Positions 1 to 5,713 of a stretch of 5,713 nt of DNA are shown in pieces. Both the position numbers and the translations under genes were made by a program. This stretch comes from an uncultured Prochlorococcus sp. (GTDB taxonomy: Bacteria > Cyanobacteriota > Cyanobacteriia > PCC-6307 > Cyanobiaceae). How positions within the stretch are numbered: position 1 is the first letter of the stretch; every line of letters begins with the position of its first letter. A model generated the notes under the pieces. The model was not told where the DNA came from. It did no database searches and saw only the letters and a program-made list of their open reading frames with translations. The DNA lies in NCBI GenBank assembly GCA_902572675.1, contig CACGGY010000054.1, forward strand, positions 1 to 5,713, read 5' to 3'.

Positions 1-234
1 AGCTCCAAAAATTGGTAATACTGCAATTGATGGGAATTGTTCCAGAAGTGCTAATCTCCAATTGTTAATGAAGTAGATTCCAGTTTTAAAAAATATGCTT
101 GTAGTTGAAGCACCTAATCCTGTTAATAAGAGCGAAATTGCGACAACTAGTGATCTTTGTTTTAATAATTTTTTGATGCTGCGAGAAGTATTATTACTGG
201 TTGTTTGAATATTTTCTTTTATGAGGTTTGGCAT
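1..234 (-). CDS. ClC-type chloride channel/transporter, N-terminal fragment (runs off the left edge)
   Basis: Only the first 78 codons are in the window; the frame is open from an ATG at 234-232 to base 1. The start reads MPNLIKENIQTTSNNTSRS: a short polar N-terminal tail, then a basic stretch (KKLLKQR, about residues 20-26). A long hydrophobic helix follows at about 27-54, then the amphipathic segment NNWRLALLEQF and a second hydrophobic run ending in LPIFGA. This pattern (cytoplasmic tail, long first membrane helix, short linker, second helix) matches the beginning of ClC/EriC family chloride channels or chloride/proton exchangers of the inner membrane. The selectivity-filter motifs (GSGIP, GREGP) would lie outside the window, so the family call is an inference from a short N-terminus. 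The start lies 9 bases after the acnB stop with no clear Shine-Dalgarno, which suggests co-transcription and possibly translational coupling. An upstream ATG (241-239) is in another frame and stops after 15 codons. Confidence 0.6.
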   Translation of the reverse strand, partial: MPNLIKENIQTTSNNTSRSIKKLLKQRSLVVAISLLLTGLGASTTSIFFKTGIYFINNWRLALLEQFPSIAVLPIFGA

Positions 235-243
235 AATCCATGA

Positions 244-2817
244 TTACTTTGACAAACTGAAATCGTGGATTTCATCAAATTGAAGATAACGATAAAGCTC
301 ATCTGAATATGGATTAATTTTATTTTTAGTAATATCCTGATATTCTTCTACTTCAGGAATTTTGCCAAGTAGTGCACAAACTGCTGCTAATTCTGCACTT
401 CCTAAAAATACTTGTGCATTCTTACCAAGTCTATTGTCGAAATTTCTTGTACTAGTTGAAAATACTACAGATCCTTCATCTACCCTAGCTTGATTTCCCA
501 TACATAAAGAGCAGCCTGGTAATTCTAATCTTGCTCCACAATTTTCAAATATTTTATAGTAGCCTTCTGCTTTTAGAGTTTCTTCATCCATTTTTGTTGG
601 AGGACATATCCATAATTTAGCTTTTAAATTTTGTACACCTTCAAGAACTTTTGCAGCAGCTCTGTAGTGACCAATATTTGTCATGCAAGAACCTATAAAA
701 ACTTCGTCAATATTTGTATTAGCGACATCAGTTATTTCCTTTACATTATCGGGATCATTTGGGCAAGCAACTATAGGCTGTGTTACTTTTGCTAAATCAA
801 TTTCAATGATTTCCTCATACTTAGCGTTCTTGTCTGGCTGTATCAGTTCGGGTTTTTTTAACCAACTTTTCATTTCTTTAATCCTTCTTAAAATTGATTT
901 TGAATCTTCATAGCTGCTTTCAATCATTTTTTCTAGAAGGCAAATATTACTTCTTAAGTATTCTTGAACAGTTTCTTGGGATAAAAGTATGGTGCTACCA
1001 GCACATGAGCGCTCTGCAGTAGCATCAGTTAATTCAAAAGCTTGTTCAAGTTTTAGGTTAGGTAAGCCTTCTATTTCCATAATTTTCCCGTTAAATATAT
1101 TTTTTTTATTTGTTTTATCAACAGTTAAGAGTCCTTTTTTAATTGCGAAGAGAGGGATTGCATTTACTAAATCTCTTAAAGTAATTCCCGGTAATAATTC
1201 TCCTTTGAATTTGACTAGCACAGATTCGGGCATATTTAATGGCATTGATCCAATTGCAGCTGCAAAGGCAACAATACCTGAGCCACCAGGGAACGATATG
1301 CCAAGAGGGAATCTTGTATGACTATCTCCTCCTGTACCAACAGTATCAGGAAGAAGCATTCTGTTGAGCCAGCTATGAATTATGCCATCACCAGGTTTAA
1401 GAGCAACTCCACCTCTTTGAGATATAAAATCAGGTAATTCTTCATGGGTAACTAGATCTACTGGTTTAGGATATGCAGCTGTATGACAAAAACTTTGCAT
1501 CACTAAATCTGCAGTGAATCCTAAACAAGCTAGTTCTTTTAGTTCATCTCTAGTCATTGGCCCAGTAGTATCTTGACTGCCAACTGTAGTCATAATTGGT
1601 TCACAGGTCGTTCCAGGCGTAACTCCATCTAAACCGCATGCTTTTCCTACTATTTTTTGAGCTTGAGTAAAGCCTGAATTGCTTGCTGTTGGATTTAGTG
1701 GTCTGATAAATATTTTACTCGGTTGATAATCTAATTTATTTCTAATTTTGTCCGTAAGAGATCTTCCAATCATAAGATTAATTCTTCCCCCAGCTTGAAT
1801 CTCATCAGTAAGGGTTGATGGATATAAGTCGAATTGGCTTATTATTTCTTCAGTATTTGAATCTTTTTCAATTTTTTTAATAATGCCTTCATAAGGATAT
1901 ATTTTAATAATATCTCCCGTTTTCATTTGAGATACGTCGGCTTCTATCGGTAAAGCTCCTGAATCTTGTGCAGTATTAAAGAAAATAGGGGCTATTTTGC
2001 TACCAATTATTATTCCACCTGTTTTTTTGTTTGGAACAAAAGGAATATCTTCGCCTACATGCCAAATGAGTGAATTAATTGCAGATTTTCTGGAACTCCC
2101 TGTTCCAACAACATCTCCAACATAAGCTATTGGTAAATTTTGTTTTTTTAAATCATCGAGAATTTGTAGTCCATCTGGTTTTTTAAATTCCAGCATAGCC
2201 AATGCATGCATTGGTATATCCGGGCGAGTTGTTGCATGTATAGCAGGAGATAAGTCATCCGTGTTTGTCTCTCCGTCGACTTTAAATACTAAACAAGTAA
2301 TCTCTTTATCTAGAACTTTTTTATTTTTGAACCATTCTGCGTTTGCCCAACTATTTACAACCTCTTTTGCATAAATATTATTTTGAGATAATTCAAAAAT
2401 TTCATTAGCTGAATCGTAAACAAGAATAATATTTTTTAAAACTTCTGACGCTTTTTTAGCCAGTAAACTATTTTCTCCTTTTAGTATTTCAACCAGTGAA
2501 TTTACATTATATCCCCCTATCATTGTTCCTAGTATTTCAATTGCTTTTTCAGGATTAATTGACTTGCAGTGCCTTTCCGAATTAACTATAGCTGTAAGCC
2601 AGCTTGCTTTTACATAAGCAGCCTCATCAACTCCTGGTGGTACTCTATTTATAAGTAAATCAACTAAATCAAATGAATCGTAAGCACTATCCTGTTCCAA
2701 TAATTGTGTAATACAATTTGTTTGCTCAGCATTTAAAGGTAAGGGAGGTATACCTTTTGTAGCTCTCTCAGCTACGTGATCTGTATAATCTTTTAGCAAT
2801 GTTTCCAAATTCTTCAT
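244..2817 (-). CDS. acnB: Bifunctional aconitate hydratase 2 / 2-methylisocitrate dehydratase (AcnB)
   Basis: This cytoplasmic 4Fe-4S enzyme isomerises citrate to isocitrate via cis-aconitate, feeding isocitrate dehydrogenase and 2-oxoglutarate for nitrogen assimilation. It has 857 residues; E. coli AcnB has 865. The domain order is AcnB-specific. An N-terminal helical HEAT-like domain covers about 1-160. The swivel domain (normally C-terminal in AcnA) comes next, about 165-370, with the DVVGTGSSRKSAINSL segment at 235-250. The three catalytic domains fill the rest. Cluster cysteines are Cys711 (IGSCMTN) and Cys769/Cys772 (LPGCSLCMGN), nearly in register with E. coli Cys710/769/772. Other family motifs are GGDSHTRFPLG (497-506), the TTGPMTRDELKELA segment (417-430) and STSTRNF (787-793). 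The ATG at 2817 gives a normal AcnB N-terminus (MKNLETLLKDYTDHVAERA). No strong Shine-Dalgarno precedes it. The gene is divergent from the DAHP synthase gene and probably heads an operon with the ClC-like gene. In some bacteria apo-AcnB also binds mRNA; nothing here tests that. No frameshift or missing key residue was seen. Confidence 0.97.
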   Translation of the reverse strand: MKNLETLLKDYTDHVAERATKGIPPLPLNAEQTNCITQLLEQDSAYDSFDLVDLLINRVPPGVDEAAYVKASWLTAIVNSERHCKSINPEKAIEILGTMIGGYNVNSLVEILKGENSLLAKKASEVLKNIILVYDSANEIFELSQNNIYAKEVVNSWANAEWFKNKKVLDKEITCLVFKVDGETNTDDLSPAIHATTRPDIPMHALAMLEFKKPDGLQILDDLKKQNLPIAYVGDVVGTGSSRKSAINSLIWHVGEDIPFVPNKKTGGIIIGSKIAPIFFNTAQDSGALPIEADVSQMKTGDIIKIYPYEGIIKKIEKDSNTEEIISQFDLYPSTLTDEIQAGGRINLMIGRSLTDKIRNKLDYQPSKIFIRPLNPTASNSGFTQAQKIVGKACGLDGVTPGTTCEPIMTTVGSQDTTGPMTRDELKELACLGFTADLVMQSFCHTAAYPKPVDLVTHEELPDFISQRGGVALKPGDGIIHSWLNRMLLPDTVGTGGDSHTRFPLGISFPGGSGIVAFAAAIGSMPLNMPESVLVKFKGELLPGITLRDLVNAIPLFAIKKGLLTVDKTNKKNIFNGKIMEIEGLPNLKLEQAFELTDATAERSCAGSTILLSQETVQEYLRSNICLLEKMIESSYEDSKSILRRIKEMKSWLKKPELIQPDKNAKYEEIIEIDLAKVTQPIVACPNDPDNVKEITDVANTNIDEVFIGSCMTNIGHYRAAAKVLEGVQNLKAKLWICPPTKMDEETLKAEGYYKIFENCGARLELPGCSLCMGNQARVDEGSVVFSTSTRNFDNRLGKNAQVFLGSAELAAVCALLGKIPEVEEYQDITKNKINPYSDELYRYLQFDEIHDFSLSK

Positions 2818-2914
2818 TAGTAAGGTTTAATGCTTAATCTATTGTTATTTTTAATATTGAAAAGGAGAGTATTCATAAATGCTTTTTTAAATATTCAAAC
2901 TTCTTAATTAATCA
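2818..2914. promoter_or_regulatory. Divergent spacer between acnB and the DAHP synthase gene
   Basis: Both flanking genes read outward from these 97 bp, so promoters for each should lie here or inside the opposite gene. The stretch is very AT-rich, so TATAAT-like hexamers are cheap. TAATAT at 2852-2857 (4 of 6 matches to the -10 consensus on the plus strand) is a candidate, but no convincing -35 partner stands out and I do not assign a promoter. Other visible elements are a purine-rich AAGGAG at 2862-2867, an imperfect direct repeat (AATATTGAAA at 2853-2862, AATATTCAAA at 2890-2899), and the palindrome TTAATTAA at 2904-2911, just before the DAHP synthase start. No rho-independent terminator or strong hairpin is seen. 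That the region is regulatory is inferred from its position. Confidence 0.5.
2862..2890 (+). other. Possible leader micro-ORF (Met-Leu-Phe-stop) with its own Shine-Dalgarno
   Basis: AAGGAG at 2862-2867 is the only good Shine-Dalgarno match in the spacer. It lies 11 bases before an ATG at 2879-2881 that opens the frame ATG CTT TTT TAA (2879-2890). The micro-frame is in phase with the DAHP synthase start at 2915, but two TAA codons (2888-2890 and 2909-2911) separate them, so it is not an N-terminal extension. The Shine-Dalgarno is 47 bases from the DAHP synthase ATG, too far to serve it directly. A ribosome could terminate at 2890 and reinitiate 24 bases later. The sequence is seen directly; translation and regulation are speculation, and chance is a fair alternative. 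Confidence 0.25.
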
Positions 2915-3982
2915 ATGACGACATCATCAAATAATTCAGCTTTAGAAAAGACATCAGATTTACATGTTGTTGAAACACGTCCATTAATACCTCCAAGCAG
3001 ATTACATAATGATATACCTTTAGACTACTCTTCCGCTAATACAGTATCTAAAACAAGAAGATCTATACAAAATATTTTGCATCATAATGATAAGAAGCTT
3101 TTAGTCATTGTTGGTCCATGTTCAATTCATGATCTAGAGGCGGCAAAAGAATATTCAAAATATATTCAAAATTTTCGAGAAATTTATAAAGATAAATTAG
3201 AAATAATCATGAGAGTTTATTTTGAGAAACCAAGAACAACTATTGGGTGGAAGGGATTGATAAATGATCCTCATCTAGATGATTCTTATGATATTAATAC
3301 TGGTTTAAGAAGGGCAAGAAGTTTGCTTTCACATTTAGCAACTCGTGGAATCCCTTCTGCTACAGAATTACTAGATCCAATTGTTCCTCAATATATTGCC
3401 GATTTAATAAGTTGGACAGCCATAGGTGCTCGTACTACTGAAAGTCAAACTCATCGAGAAATGGCATCAGGATTATCAATGCCTATAGGTTTTAAAAATG
3501 GAACTGATGGTTCTTTTACTACTGCAATAAATGCGATGCAGTCAGCTTCAAAATCTCATCATTTCTTAGGTGTAAATGAAAATGGAATGGCTTCTATTGT
3601 CAATACAACGGGAAATCCTGATGGGCACATAGTTTTAAGAGGCGGTTCAAATGGCCCAAATTATGAAAGTGATCACGTAAAAAGAATTTCATCGGAATTG
3701 AAGCAATGTAATCTTCCACATAAAGTGATGATTGATTGTAGTCATGGAAATTCCAACAAGGACTTCCGCAAACAGTCTGAAGTATTAAAAAATATAGCTT
3801 CACAAATAAGTAATGGCGAAAAAAATATTTTAGGAGTTATGCTTGAAAGTCATTTAAAACAAGGCAACCAAAAACTTATAAACAAAGATGATCTTGAGTT
3901 TGGCAGAAGCATTACAGATGCATGTATAGATATAGAAACAACAAAAGAATTACTAGCAGTACTTTATAATTCAGTTAACTAG
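2915..3982 (+). CDS. aroG: 3-deoxy-7-phosphoheptulonate (DAHP) synthase, class I-alpha (AroF/G/H family)
   Basis: This enzyme condenses phosphoenolpyruvate and erythrose 4-phosphate to DAHP, the first step of the shikimate pathway to Phe, Tyr, Trp and quinone/tocopherol head groups. It has 355 residues; E. coli AroG has 350. Metal ligands are all present by motif: Cys69 (VGPCSIHD), His277 (IDCSHGNSNKD), Glu311 (MLESHLKQGNQ) and Asp335 (SITDACI). Substrate-binding residues are Arg100 and Lys105 (MRVYFEKPRTTIGWKG), Arg173 (GARTTESQ), Lys194 (GFKNGTDGS) and Arg242 (VLRGG). The N-terminal extension (DLHVVETRPLIPP at 15-27) and the PQY (158-160) and Ser188 positions, which align with AroG Pro150/Gln151/Ser180, suggest a feedback-inhibited enzyme. 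Phe versus Tyr sensitivity cannot be decided; MASGLSMP looks more like AroF. The symbol aroG is a convention here, not an isozyme assignment. The ATG at 2915 follows an in-frame stop closely and gives a family-typical start, but it has no adjacent Shine-Dalgarno. The 3' end overlaps the convergent gene by 8 bp. Confidence 0.96.
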   Translation: MTTSSNNSALEKTSDLHVVETRPLIPPSRLHNDIPLDYSSANTVSKTRRSIQNILHHNDKKLLVIVGPCSIHDLEAAKEYSKYIQNFREIYKDKLEIIMRVYFEKPRTTIGWKGLINDPHLDDSYDINTGLRRARSLLSHLATRGIPSATELLDPIVPQYIADLISWTAIGARTTESQTHREMASGLSMPIGFKNGTDGSFTTAINAMQSASKSHHFLGVNENGMASIVNTTGNPDGHIVLRGGSNGPNYESDHVKRISSELKQCNLPHKVMIDCSHGNSNKDFRKQSEVLKNIASQISNGEKNILGVMLESHLKQGNQKLINKDDLEFGRSITDACIDIETTKELLAVLYNSVN

Positions 3983-3985
3983 TTA
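3975..3985. other. Convergent stop-codon overlap containing a perfect 10-bp palindrome
   Basis: The DAHP synthase stop (TAG, 3980-3982) and the phytol kinase-like stop (TAA on the minus strand, 3977-3975) lie inside each other's reading frames, so the two genes share 8 bp. TAACTAGTTA at 3976-3985 is its own reverse complement and supplies stop triplets on both strands. No hairpin followed by a U-tract is present on either side, so each transcript must end within or beyond the opposing gene. The overlap is seen directly; the consequence for transcription is inferred. Confidence 0.85.
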
Positions 3986-4616
3986 TAAAAAAATTAAAAC
4001 ATAATGATGACGTGATTGGAACAATGAAGTTATCTATACCTAAAATACTAAATTGTTCAAGAATAGTTGCCAAAAAAGCTATTGTAAAATAATTCAAATT
4101 CAAATTCTTTTGTTGCGCGTAACCTATTGAGCAAACTACTATCAAGCTTGTTAAAAACATTGTCAAAGTACCTAACAAAGATTTTTCCTGTTTAAAAAAA
4201 ATCCAACTCTTTGAGTTAAAGTTTTTCCCTATTAAACCAGCTAATCCATCCCCAAATGTCATTATAAAAAATCCAGTAATTAATGCATATGAATCTTTAT
4301 CCCAGAAAAGATAAATTAAAACAAATAAACTAATGCAATAAAATAGTGTTCCATAACTTTTTCTCTCAACATCTTCAATTGCTGGTAATAATTTATAGGT
4401 GTAATTGACGAAAACCATTAATGTAACAATTCCTGTAAAAATAAGAGCTGAATTTTGATTAATTTTTAAAAATTGTGCAATTGGTATTAATGGCCCTATT
4501 CCGATATGAATTATTTTTCTGACAATTTCTCTGCTTTCTTGATTATATTTTTTAAAAACAATTGATATTAAAAAAATTGAAAATAAATATAGTAAAACTA
4601 CGGCAAATTTTATCAA
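3975..4616 (-). CDS. Phytol kinase-like membrane protein (VTE5 / dolichol kinase / CDP-diglyceride synthetase-like family)
   Basis: This is a 213-residue, strongly hydrophobic protein with about six or seven membrane segments (roughly 3-21, 37-50, 56-73, 90-105, 110-129, 147-165, 175-208). Conserved family blocks are visible in order: RKIIHIGIGPLIP (33-45), ERKSYGTLFY (84-93), the signature FGDGLAGLIGK (121-131), KSLLGTLTMF (145-154) and the C-terminal LGIDNFIVP (192-200). These fit the VTE5-type polyprenol kinases, which use CTP or another NTP to phosphorylate phytol released from chlorophyll breakdown, so that it can be reused in phytyl diphosphate for tocopherol or chlorophyll. A related prenol as substrate cannot be excluded. 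The start is TTG at 4616-4614. No ATG, GTG or CTG lies upstream in frame before a stop at 4655-4653, and the first internal Met is residue 67, so TTG is the best choice. It sits 5 bases after the sigma factor stop with no Shine-Dalgarno, implying translational coupling. Confidence 0.8.
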   Translation of the reverse strand: MIKFAVVLLYLFSIFLISIVFKKYNQESREIVRKIIHIGIGPLIPIAQFLKINQNSALIFTGIVTLMVFVNYTYKLLPAIEDVERKSYGTLFYCISLFVLIYLFWDKDSYALITGFFIMTFGDGLAGLIGKNFNSKSWIFFKQEKSLLGTLTMFLTSLIVVCSIGYAQQKNLNLNYFTIAFLATILEQFSILGIDNFIVPITSSLCFNFFITS

Positions 4617-4621
4617 TTGTA

Positions 4622-5638
4622 TTAAGCTGCTTTTTGATGAGTGGTCATTACTCTAAGTTTTAATATCGCTTTAGCTTCTAGCTGCCTTACTCTTTCTCGC
4701 GAAACATTAATTTGCCTTCCTATCTCTGCGAGTGTTAATGGCTCTTCCCCATCCAAGCCAAATCTGAGCTTCATGATTTTTTGTTCTCTTTCATTTAATT
4801 GAGAAAGCCAAGTTCCTAAATGTTCTTTTTGAATAGTTCTATCCATTCCCTCCATAGGCTCTTCACAGTTTGGATCAGGTATAAGTTCACCGAGAGTACT
4901 GCGGTCTTCTTCTCCTCTTGCATGAGCATCAAGAGAAGCGCAAGGCGCGCTTTGAGAAATTAAATCTTCTAAATCTTTTTGATCAATTCCCATCTCAGAT
5001 GCCATTTCCAATCTTGTAGGTTGTCTACCAAATTTATGTGATAACTCTCTAGAAACTCTTCTCATTTTGGATAGTTTTTCACTAATATGAATTGGCAAAC
5101 GGATTGTTCTTGCACTGTTATCAATAGCCCTTGTCATTCCTTGCCTAATCCACCAGTAAGCATATGTTGAGAATTTATACCCCATAGCGGGATCAAATTT
5201 ATCTACAGCTCTTTCAAGTCCAATCGCTCCTTCTTGAACAAGGTCTAGTAATTCGAGCCCTTGGTTTTGGTATTTTTTCGCAACAGAGACAACTAGTCTT
5301 AGATTTGCTGCCATCATTCTGTCTCTGGCTCTTTTGCCAATCTTAATTTGGTAAAGATGACGTTGTGTCCTGTCAGTTTCCGGAGTTTCAAGTAATTTTT
5401 TCATTTTTTGAACATGATGAGCCAACTCAATTTCCTCTGCTGGAGTCAAAAGAGGTACTCTACCTATACTACTTAAGTAGTGCCCTATAGAATCTGAAGC
5501 GACCCGTCCAGATTTTTTTGGGCTTTGTTTTGAACTTAGACTGGATTTTGTTTTACGAGACTTGCCCGCAGTGTTTGGTAATCTAGGCTCATCAAAGTTA
5601 TTTGAAGAGCTCTTTCCAGATTCCAGAGGGATCCCCAT
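4622..5638 (-). CDS. RNA polymerase sigma factor, sigma-70 family, cyanobacterial group 2 type
   Basis: This protein directs RNA polymerase to promoters. From the ATG at 5638 it has 338 residues. A Ser/Lys-rich, basic N-terminal tail (about 8-45) replaces the acidic region 1.1 of large primary sigma factors. Then come region 1.2 (DSIGHYLSSIGRVPLLTPAEE, about 49-69), region 2 (MMAANLRLVVSVAKKY through YWWIRQGMTRAIDNSARTIRLP, about 108-182), region 3 (HISEKLSKMRRVSREL, about 184-260) and region 4 (LNEREQKIMKLRFGL, then the helix-turn-helix TLAEIGRQINVSRERVRQLEAK, about 281-323). The -10 reading residues Gln and Thr of WWIRQxxTR and the -35 reading Arg/Glu/Arg of SRERVRQ are kept, so it should read promoters close to consensus, as expected for non-essential group 2 factors. 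Primary SigA is less likely given the short N-terminus, GMTRAIDN in place of the usual AITRAIAD, and SRERVRQL. GTG at 5641 is an alternative start one codon upstream. It probably forms an operon with the phytol kinase-like gene. Confidence 0.93.
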   Translation of the reverse strand: MGIPLESGKSSSNNFDEPRLPNTAGKSRKTKSSLSSKQSPKKSGRVASDSIGHYLSSIGRVPLLTPAEEIELAHHVQKMKKLLETPETDRTQRHLYQIKIGKRARDRMMAANLRLVVSVAKKYQNQGLELLDLVQEGAIGLERAVDKFDPAMGYKFSTYAYWWIRQGMTRAIDNSARTIRLPIHISEKLSKMRRVSRELSHKFGRQPTRLEMASEMGIDQKDLEDLISQSAPCASLDAHARGEEDRSTLGELIPDPNCEEPMEGMDRTIQKEHLGTWLSQLNEREQKIMKLRFGLDGEEPLTLAEIGRQINVSRERVRQLEAKAILKLRVMTTHQKAA

Positions 5639-5646
5639 CACCCTGG

Positions 5647-5652
5647 CCTCCT
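5647..5652 (-). promoter_or_regulatory. Strong Shine-Dalgarno site of the sigma factor gene
   Basis: On the minus strand AGGAGG (complement of cctcct) is a full match to the anti-Shine-Dalgarno core. It lies 8 bases before the ATG at 5638 and 5 bases before the in-frame GTG at 5641. The spacing and ATG preference favour 5638. It is the best ribosome binding site in the window; the other genes have weak or none. Confidence 0.85.
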
Positions 5653-5713
5653 AATAATGGATTTTTTAAAAAACTAGCACTGAAATTGAAATAAAAACTA
5701 CTTTTGCGTTGAA
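5653..5713 (-). promoter_or_regulatory. 5' region of the sigma factor gene, promoter not assigned
   Basis: These 61 bp lie upstream of the Shine-Dalgarno and run to the window edge. They are AT-rich, with a 12-bp palindrome of six T then six A at 5662-5673. On the minus strand CATTAT at 5659-5654 resembles a -10 box (4 of 6), but it is almost on top of the ribosome binding site. No paired -35 box is convincing and no coding frame is apparent. The promoter may lie outside the window. Confidence 0.3.

Noticed and set aside
194..241. Alternative ATG (241-239) for the gene downstream of acnB
   Set aside because: It opens a frame that stops after 15 codons; the ATG at 234-232 leads into the long hydrophobic frame instead.
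683..913. 76-codon plus-strand open frame inside acnB
   Set aside because: It is antisense to a conserved AcnB region containing Cys711, has no domain resemblance and no ribosome binding site, and is explained as a shadow frame.
989..1321. 110-codon plus-strand open frame inside acnB
   Set aside because: It is antisense to the catalytic domain (complement of GGDSHTRFPLG and neighbours). The opposite-strand constraint explains its openness; no independent coding sign is seen.
2879..2914. N-terminal extension of DAHP synthase from the ATG at 2879
   Set aside because: The frame is the same, but TAA codons at 2888-2890 and 2909-2911 interrupt it, and the start at 2915 already gives a family-length protein.
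3600..3803. 67-codon minus-strand open frame inside the DAHP synthase gene
   Set aside because: It lies opposite the conserved VLRGG and DCSHGNSNKD motifs, has no recognisable features and is a shadow frame.
5662..5673. T6A6 palindrome upstream of the sigma factor as a terminator
   Set aside because: The arms would pair only by A-T with no loop and no GC-rich stem, so it is not a credible intrinsic terminator; it is equally likely a chance AT run.
1..5713. Mobile element, defence system, CRISPR array, tRNA or other accessory system
   Set aside because: All long frames are conserved housekeeping-type proteins with uniform AT-rich composition. I saw no inverted terminal repeats, integrase or transposase motifs, repeat-spacer pattern or tRNA-like fold.

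Overview
The window is AT-rich (roughly one third G+C) and very compact. It reads as ordinary core chromosome of a small-genome marine cyanobacterium, most probably a low-GC Prochlorococcus. Three proteins point there: a cyanobacterial group 2 type sigma-70 factor, a phytol kinase (VTE5-like) membrane protein that fits a chlorophyll-making host, and an AcnB-type aconitase. The genus is inferred from protein character and base composition, because no search could be run.

Layout, left to right. Positions 1-234 (minus) hold the N-terminal part of a membrane protein that looks like a ClC chloride channel/transporter; it runs off the left edge. Nine bases upstream of it is acnB (244-2817, minus), complete, so the two probably form an acnB-clc operon. 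A 97-bp divergent spacer (2818-2914) separates acnB from a class I-alpha DAHP synthase gene (2915-3982, plus), the entry enzyme of the shikimate pathway. This spacer carries a good Shine-Dalgarno sequence that serves a three-codon frame (Met-Leu-Phe-stop) rather than the DAHP synthase start. The DAHP synthase gene converges on, and overlaps by 8 bp, a small polytopic phytol kinase-like gene (3975-4616, minus, TTG start). That gene follows a sigma-70 family gene (4622-5638, minus) after only 5 bases (or fewer than ten, whichever start is used), so these two look like a coupled operon. The last 75 bp hold the sigma factor's strong ribosome binding site and 5' region.

The genes do not form one pathway. 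Aconitase supplies isocitrate and 2-oxoglutarate carbon skeletons, DAHP synthase commits carbon to aromatic amino acids (and to precursors of tocopherol and plastoquinone), and phytol kinase would salvage phytol. There is at most a loose theme of aromatic/prenyl-lipid metabolism next to a transcription regulator. No stretch over 300 bases lacks a gene. I saw no tRNA, rRNA, CRISPR array, insertion sequence, phage gene or recognisable riboswitch, and I do not see a novel biological system. The points worth a second look are small: the Met-Leu-Phe leader frame, the palindromic convergent stop overlap, the TTG-started gene tightly coupled to the sigma factor, and the sigma factor's start choice.
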